DNA from: Fimenecus sp051881455
Lineage (GTDB): Bacteria; Bacillota; Clostridia; Oscillospirales; Acutalibacteraceae
NCBI GenBank assembly: GCA_051881455.1
Contig: JBJEPX010000008.1
Location: forward strand, 1 to 18,325
Direction: 5' to 3'
Length of the DNA: 18,325 nucleotides
This document shows, in pieces, positions 13,820-18,325 of the stretch (within the stretch, counting starts at the first letter, position 1; each line of letters starts with the position of its first letter). A model generated the notes under the pieces. That model saw only the letters and a program-made list of their open reading frames with translations, ran no database searches and was not told the origin of the DNA. Position numbers and translations under genes: made by a program.

Positions 13820-14734
13820 GTGAAGGATTGGGAAAAAGAACTGTACATTTACAAACAAAAACCGGCACCACCGAAAATGCAGTTGCAAGAATACATCCGC
13901 CTTTATCTTGAAGAAAAGGACGGCAAATATCTGACATGGTTTTTACACTATTATGAACCGATACTAAACAATGCTGTTAAAGGCTATGTTCAGGAATATG
14001 CAATACCCGGTCATTTTGCAGATTTGAAATCTGCTTGTGTGTTTGCACTTATCAAGGCCTTACAAAACTATGACATCACAAAGAGCAAGTCTTTTGAAAG
14101 CTACTATACGGATTTTTATATCAAACGGGCAGTTCACGAATATGTTCGTACTATGCGAACAGGCTACACTGTGCCCACAGAGGATGAAGATGCACGGCTT
14201 CGCAAAATTATGGTACTGTACCGAGAAAACAATTATAGAAATGACAATGAAACTATTGCAAAGATTGCATCAGAGCTTCACCTGAAACCGAAAACCGTTT
14301 CAGAGATAATTTCCGCCGGTATTCGCAATATGAACTATACCGAGTTTTACAAAAATCTTGCCGATGATGAAAGTGAAGTGCGAGAGGAAGAATATATTGC
14401 CGATTCGTACTCTGACCCATTGACAATGCTGCTGAGCGCTATGCGAAAAGAAGCCGTACACGAGGTTTTTAGTAAGCTGAATTATGAGGAACAGTATATG
14501 GTTGCCGGCAGATTGGGATTTTGTATGAACTGCTTTTCAAGTTACTATATTGACAAGTCTGTAACTGATAAATACGGAAATCCGCGTAAGGTGAAATTCA
14601 AGAAAACGCCATATATCGACCTCGCATACGCCTTTGAAAAATCTTCACCTGATACCGCATATCAGACCGTCAACCGGGCTTACGTTAAAATGCGAGAGTG
14701 GTTGAAGGATACGGAGTATTTTAAGGGAGAATAA
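13820..14734 (+). CDS. Sigma-70-like RNA polymerase sigma factor (divergent), SOS operon
   Basis: About 304 residues with sigma-factor layout. A region-2-like part spans ~45-115 (LKSACVFALIKALQNYDITK, then SFESYYTDFYIKRAVHEYVR, where core binding and -10 contacts would lie). A helix-turn-helix resembling region 3 is at ~142-172 (NETIAKIASELHLKPKTVSE). A region-4-like C-terminus spans ~212-297 (EVFSKLNYEEQYMVAGRLGF, and AYQTVNRAYVKMREWL). Region 4 carries an extra ~30-residue insertion with CMNC and basic residues (YGNPRKVKFKKTPY). Two GTG starts are possible: 13811 leaves only two bases after AAAGGA, whereas 13820 leaves eleven, so 13820 is preferred. It directly follows the DUF6076-type gene and shares its LexA-box promoter. 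It may direct transcription of element genes after damage; target promoters are not identified. Confidence 0.72.
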   Translation: MKDWEKELYIYKQKPAPPKMQLQEYIRLYLEEKDGKYLTWFLHYYEPILNNAVKGYVQEYAIPGHFADLKSACVFALIKALQNYDITKSKSFESYYTDFYIKRAVHEYVRTMRTGYTVPTEDEDARLRKIMVLYRENNYRNDNETIAKIASELHLKPKTVSEIISAGIRNMNYTEFYKNLADDESEVREEEYIADSYSDPLTMLLSAMRKEAVHEVFSKLNYEEQYMVAGRLGFCMNCFSSYYIDKSVTDKYGNPRKVKFKKTPYIDLAYAFEKSSPDTAYQTVNRAYVKMREWLKDTEYFKGE

Positions 14735-14739
14735 AAAAT

Positions 14740-14772
14740 CCCCGTTGAGGCAGGAGTACTGCGACGACGGGA
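14740..14772 (+). terminator. Terminator-like hairpin after the sigma-like gene
   Basis: CCCGTTG (14741-14747) pairs with CGACGGG (14765-14771) with one wobble, with an inner GCAG/CTGC stem possible. The following bases are AT-rich (AATAACTTTATTT) rather than a clean T-run, so termination may be partial. Confidence 0.55.
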
Positions 14773-14843
14773 ATAACTTTATTTGTTAGATTTTGTAATC
14801 TGCAAGTAATGCATGACTAATTTAAAAAACATGTTAAAATATT

Positions 14844-14872
14844 TGAAACCTTTTTGATTCGACAACCGTTAT
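14844..14872 (+). promoter_or_regulatory. ECF-type autoregulatory promoter
   Basis: TGAAACC begins at 14844, and CGTTAT (14867-14872) follows after a 17-base spacer from the end of TGAAAC. This fits the GAAAC ... CGT pattern used by extracytoplasmic-function sigma factors. It lies just upstream of an ECF sigma gene, so autoregulation is expected. Confidence 0.7.
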
Positions 14873-14894
14873 ATAAGTGTAAGGAAGTGATGAA

Positions 14895-15413
14895 ATGGAT
14901 GAAAAAGAGCTTGTCTGTCGAGCAAAGCTTGGAGATAAAGAAGCGTTAAATGAAATCGTAGATATGTACTATGATGAAATTTACAGATTTCTTTATCGTC
15001 GTATGGGTAACAAAGCCGCTGCAGAGGATGTTACTCAGGATACTTTTATAAAATTCATTAAAAACCTTCCTTATTACAAAGAAAAGAACAAACTCAAAAG
15101 CTTTCTTTTTACTATTGCAATAAACACTTCAAACGATTATTTTCGCAGATATAAGCAAGAAATTTTCTTCCTTACTCTTGATAATATTGGCGAAGAAATC
15201 ACAGAAGACAAAACCTTGCAAAAAGAAGATGCTTTAATCGTGCGGGAAGCTGTGCTGTCTCTGCCTGATATACAGCGGGATGTAATTATTCTCAGGTTTT
15301 ATCACGATTTAAAAATCAAAGAAATTGCATCTGTACAGGAGGTTCCCGTTCCAACGGTGAAAACCCGTTTAAGAAGAGCTCTGAAGGCATTGAAGGAGTG
15401 TGAATTATGGTAA
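14895..15413 (+). CDS. ECF-family RNA polymerase sigma factor
   Basis: A 172-residue sigma factor of the extracytoplasmic-function group. Region 2 covers residues ~8-88, with AAEDVTQDTFIKFIKNL as the core-binding helix and LFTIAINTSNDYFRRYK at the -10 recognition end. Region 4 covers ~113-168 (SLPDIQRDVIILRFYHDLKI, then an HTH in VPTVKTRLRRALKAL). Length and domain order are standard for ECF sigma factors. AAGGAAGTGA precedes the ATG at good spacing. An ECF-like promoter sits upstream and the next three membrane/ABC genes overlap in order, so it probably drives its own operon in response to an envelope signal. The following membrane protein may act as its anti-sigma factor. Confidence 0.93.
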   Translation: MDEKELVCRAKLGDKEALNEIVDMYYDEIYRFLYRRMGNKAAAEDVTQDTFIKFIKNLPYYKEKNKLKSFLFTIAINTSNDYFRRYKQEIFFLTLDNIGEEITEDKTLQKEDALIVREAVLSLPDIQRDVIILRFYHDLKIKEIASVQEVPVPTVKTRLRRALKALKECELW

Positions 15414-16156
15414 ACAAAAAAGAAATATCGGATGTTCTCTCGTTATACGAAGCTGAACAATACAGCAAAGAAGCTAAAGATAATCTTAAAGCTCAGGTTT
15501 CAACTATAAGTATAAGACATGTGCCTGAATTCTCATTAACAGGATTCTTGTCGGGAGTAATAAAAGGTCTTACCCCTTGGTTTTTTGTACTGTCTCTTAT
15601 ATATCTGATAGCTGTATTTGCTATAAGCTTAAACTCACAATCAACTATTTCTCCTCTTGTTTCCTGCATTTTGACTCCATTTCTTGCGGTAGGCGGTTTA
15701 GGCTGCGTTTATTTTTCCTCTTCGTTACAGCTTTTTGAAATGGAAAGTGCGTGTCTGTATAAGCCTGAAAGCGTTTTTGCCGGAAGATTAGTTTTGTGCG
15801 GACTATATGACCTTATTGTAGTATGTATCGGTAGTATATTATCGGAAACTTTTTTCTACACGATCACTCTTTCACTTATTGCCTTTTTGCTTTCAGCAAT
15901 TGCGGTGCTTTCAATGTGCATTATTTTCAATATCAAATCCGTTATAGGATTATCAGCAGGAATGATGTGCATATTAGTCGGTTTGATTGTTTCACAAGGC
16001 GAAGCAACAAGCCGAATACAAAGTTTTTTGTGGAGTCTGTCCCTTGGTAAGATTACTGCAACTTTATTTGTACTTCTTCTTTTCGTTTTGTTTATCGGTT
16101 TTATTGCAGTCAAAAACTTTAATTTCGATAGGTTGGTGAAAAAATATGAAGCTTGA
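15407..16156 (+). CDS. Six-helix membrane protein, possible anti-sigma or transporter partner
   Basis: A 249-residue protein with a ~55-residue cytoplasmic N-terminus (EISDVLSLYEAEQYSKEAKD) and about six transmembrane helices near residues 56-76, 83-103, 127-148, 150-172, 177-197 and 214-236. It overlaps the sigma gene by 7 bases and the ABC ATPase gene by 11, implying tight translational coupling. The soluble N-terminus followed by membrane helices fits an ECF-associated anti-sigma arrangement. No zinc-binding anti-sigma (ZAS) HxxxCxxC motif is visible. It could equally be a membrane component of the ABC transporter encoded next. I do not recognise the family. Confidence 0.8.
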   Translation: MVNKKEISDVLSLYEAEQYSKEAKDNLKAQVSTISIRHVPEFSLTGFLSGVIKGLTPWFFVLSLIYLIAVFAISLNSQSTISPLVSCILTPFLAVGGLGCVYFSSSLQLFEMESACLYKPESVFAGRLVLCGLYDLIVVCIGSILSETFFYTITLSLIAFLLSAIAVLSMCIIFNIKSVIGLSAGMMCILVGLIVSQGEATSRIQSFLWSLSLGKITATLFVLLLFVLFIGFIAVKNFNFDRLVKKYEA

Positions 16157-17039
16157 AATTATTAATGTCACAAAAAAATACGGAGATAAAAAAGCTGTCG
16201 ATAATCTGAGCATTACTCTCACGAACGGAGTTTATGCTCTTTTGGGCGCAAACGGTTCAGGAAAAACAACGCTTATGAGAATGATAGCTGATGTTCTGAA
16301 GCCTACTCAAGGTGAAATTCGTCTCGATGGTGAATCAATAAAAAAGCTTGATGCAGAATACCGCAACATCATAGGTTATCTGCCACAGAACTTTGGCTAC
16401 TATAAAGATTTTACAGCAGAGGATTTTCTCTATTATTTCTGTGCTCTTAAGGGTATCAACGGCTCATTCAGAAAAAGTCGCACGCAAGAGCTTCTGAAAT
16501 ATGTAGATTTATACAGCGAACGGAAAAAGAAAATCAAAACATTTTCGGGTGGTATGCGGCAGAGATTAGGGATAGCTCAGGCTCTTCTCAATAATCCTGC
16601 CATTCTTATACTCGACGAGCCGACAGCAGGACTTGATCCGAAAGAGAGAATCCGTTTTCGTAACCTTATGACAGAAATGTCAAAGGATAGAATTGTAATT
16701 TATGCTACACATATCGTATCGGATATATCTTTCATTGCGGACAGAGTTTTTATTATGAAGGAAGGCAGAATTGCTGCAGACGGAACGGTTCATAGCCTCA
16801 TAGAAAGTGTAAAAGGTAAGGTTTGGCAAATAAAAGCTGAAAGAGAGGCTTTGCCTGTCATACAGAAGCGTTTCATTATCGGTGAAGCCGTTACAGAAAG
16901 TGGCGGTGTTATATCTTTGCGACTTCTTTCTGCTGAAAAGCCTTGCGAAAACGCTGAACCCTGCGAGCCTGATTTGAGTGATGTTTATCTGAATTTTTTC
17001 GGGGAGGTGTCGGCAGATGAAAACCATTATTCAGTATGA
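16146..17039 (+). CDS. ABC transporter ATP-binding protein
   Basis: A 297-residue ATPase with a complete nucleotide-binding domain. Walker A is GANGSGKT (34-41), the Q-loop is around Gln81 (YLPQNFGYYKDF), the signature is TFSGGMRQRLGIAQ (132-145), Walker B is ILILDE (153-158), the D-loop is AGLDP, and the switch histidine is His189 in YATHIVSD. The C-terminal ~80 residues extend beyond the core. This subfamily powers ABC-2-type exporters, often for antimicrobial peptides, drugs or lipids. Its start lies within the upstream membrane gene and its end overlaps the permease gene by 23 bases, so the three are cotranscribed. The substrate is unknown. Confidence 0.96.
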   Translation: MKLEIINVTKKYGDKKAVDNLSITLTNGVYALLGANGSGKTTLMRMIADVLKPTQGEIRLDGESIKKLDAEYRNIIGYLPQNFGYYKDFTAEDFLYYFCALKGINGSFRKSRTQELLKYVDLYSERKKKIKTFSGGMRQRLGIAQALLNNPAILILDEPTAGLDPKERIRFRNLMTEMSKDRIVIYATHIVSDISFIADRVFIMKEGRIAADGTVHSLIESVKGKVWQIKAEREALPVIQKRFIIGEAVTESGGVISLRLLSAEKPCENAEPCEPDLSDVYLNFFGEVSADENHYSV

Positions 17040-18264
17040 GCTTAAAAAGATTTTTCAGAACAAGCTTTTTATAGGCGCTTTTATTGTCTGCCTTGTGGCT
17101 ATGATTTCAATGTCAGCAGTCGCGGTTTATCAGTACAACACAGGAACAAGAGGTCATTTTGATATGACTCTTATGAAGGGAGAAAAGGCACCTGAAGTGT
17201 TTGTATCAAAAGACAATATTGACGAACTGAAAAAAGCTGTTGAGGATTTTGAAAACCGTGATGACATTTATTATGAAAGTCATGAGGAACAGCTTAAGGA
17301 CTATGTTGACGGTGGTACGGTCTTTTGGGGAAAGTATGATATAAATGCTTCAGATTTATTTTTTAAATTAGAAACGGGAGAAATAACTGAAGCAGAGTTT
17401 GATTCTCTTATGTCAAATGCACCTAAAGTCTCAATAAAAAAGCAGTACATTCCAGAATATATAAAACTTTGTTGGAGTGTAAAGGACTACGAAAATCTTG
17501 AAAAAAACATTGAACGTGAAGAATATTATGCAAACAGCACTGACGAAACACAGTATTACAGAGATTACAATGCATTTTTAGCAAAGCAGGACAGAGAAAC
17601 GCTTGAAAAAGGCTTCGTTTCCGGATATGATTACGGTTGGGAAAATTTCTACTCTATCCTTTCTCAGGACATAGGTATTTTTCTTGCTATTATAATAATC
17701 TTCGGTCTTTGTAATGTGTTTACCTCTGAATATTCACTTTCCGTTGATGTATTTCTGCTTTCAAGTAAAAAGGGACGAGGAACTCTTGCAAGCGGAAAAA
17801 TAATTGCAGCTCTTATATATACAGTCCTCTGCTTTGTAGTTTATGTTTTATTGGCTCTTCTCATCAGCTTTATTTTCCTTGGTGCAGAAGGTATGAGTGC
17901 AGGTCAGGGGGAAAGTCACTTAACAAGACTTTTAACAGTTATCCCCTTTATTCTTGTTGGATGTGTTTCACTCTGCTTTATTACACTTGCTGTGTCTGCT
18001 TTCTGTAAAAAGCAGATTACATCCATAGCAGTTTCATCACTGATTTGTCTTCTGCCATTTCTGACACAGTTTGTAATTTACATCGACAATCAATACGTTT
18101 CACAATTTCTTGAGGTAATGCCAATAAATACTGTATTCGGCACATACATATATTCGTCAAGATATGTTTATCTTGACGGTAGCTTTATTGATATGCGTTA
18201 CTTCTTCCCACTTGTTGCTTTGTCGGTAGCAATCGTTTGTCTGCCTTTGATTTATAAAAGATAG
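17017..18264 (+). CDS. ABC-2-type transporter permease
   Basis: A 415-residue membrane protein paired with the preceding ATPase. The first helix is near residues 17-38, after a short cytoplasmic amphipathic start (KTIIQYELKKIFQNKLF). A large, charged, probably extracellular domain of ~175 residues follows (~40-215). Five further helices lie near 216-236, 263-288, 304-329, 336-356 and 397-413. One helix, a big outer loop, then a helical bundle is the usual ABC-2 layout. A strong GGGGAGG site precedes the ATG, inside the ATPase gene. Export of a peptide, drug or lipid is likely. The reading frame closes at TAG 18262-18264. Confidence 0.9.
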   Translation: MKTIIQYELKKIFQNKLFIGAFIVCLVAMISMSAVAVYQYNTGTRGHFDMTLMKGEKAPEVFVSKDNIDELKKAVEDFENRDDIYYESHEEQLKDYVDGGTVFWGKYDINASDLFFKLETGEITEAEFDSLMSNAPKVSIKKQYIPEYIKLCWSVKDYENLEKNIEREEYYANSTDETQYYRDYNAFLAKQDRETLEKGFVSGYDYGWENFYSILSQDIGIFLAIIIIFGLCNVFTSEYSLSVDVFLLSSKKGRGTLASGKIIAALIYTVLCFVVYVLLALLISFIFLGAEGMSAGQGESHLTRLLTVIPFILVGCVSLCFITLAVSAFCKKQITSIAVSSLICLLPFLTQFVIYIDNQYVSQFLEVMPINTVFGTYIYSSRYVYLDGSFIDMRYFFPLVALSVAIVCLPLIYKR

Positions 18265-18325
18265 ACAAGCCATCAGGTCAGCAATTGATCAAAAATAGTT
18301 ATGACGAAACCCCATCGGTCATCCG
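18265..18325. other. Window end, no feature
   Basis: The last 61 bases after the permease stop hold no recognisable gene, hairpin terminator or promoter. Confidence 0.5.

Overview
The window reads as low-GC anaerobic Firmicutes (class Clostridia, probably Oscillospiraceae/Ruminococcaceae: Ruminococcus or [Eubacterium] siraeum-like). The reasons are a dockerin-tailed GLUG-repeat surface protein, strong AGGAGG-type ribosome sites, a Gram-positive LexA box, and a Clostridia-type mobile element of large serine recombinase, ParB-like protein and MobA/MobL relaxase. This placement comes from family recognition, not a database search.

Layout. (1) 1-3267: the 3' part of a secreted GLUG-repeat protein ending in a dockerin, closed by a terminator. 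(2) 3318-3797: gene-free DNA with small inverted repeats, including an unusual tandem array of tetraloop/triloop hairpins that runs into the 3' end of the recombinase gene. (3) 3759-10520, minus strand except for one gene: core of an integrative/mobilizable element, with serine recombinase, small hypothetical, ParB-like protein, MobQ-type relaxase, a divergent NYN nuclease (+), an oriT-like site resembling RSF1010/pIP501 nic regions, a DUF3847-like gene broken by an in-frame TGA, ParR and ParM. (4) 10521-11032: a parC-like region with palindromes sharing a CCAAAATGG-type core, spaced about 48 bp (or about 100 bp) apart. (5) 11089-12375: an apparent two-gene operon (HEPN-like protein plus GNAT acetyltransferase) with its own promoter and terminator. 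(6) 12633-14772: a LexA-box promoter driving a zinc-finger DUF6076-type protein and a sigma-70-like protein. (7) 14844-18264: an ECF sigma factor behind an ECF-type promoter, then a six-helix membrane protein, an ABC ATPase and an ABC permease, all overlapping.

How the parts fit. Recombinase, relaxase and oriT would move the element between cells using a helper's conjugation machinery. ParM/ParR/parC would segregate its circular form, which is unusual baggage for an integrating element. HEPN-GNAT and NYN are candidate defence, toxin-antitoxin or regulatory cargo. The SOS-controlled DUF6076/sigma pair could link DNA damage to a transcriptional response, possibly mobilisation; that link is inference. 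The ECF/ABC operon looks like an autoregulated envelope-stress or peptide-resistance module and may be host chromosome. Neither element end could be fixed: the left end probably lies in 3318-3590, and the right end is somewhere after 12376 or outside the window.
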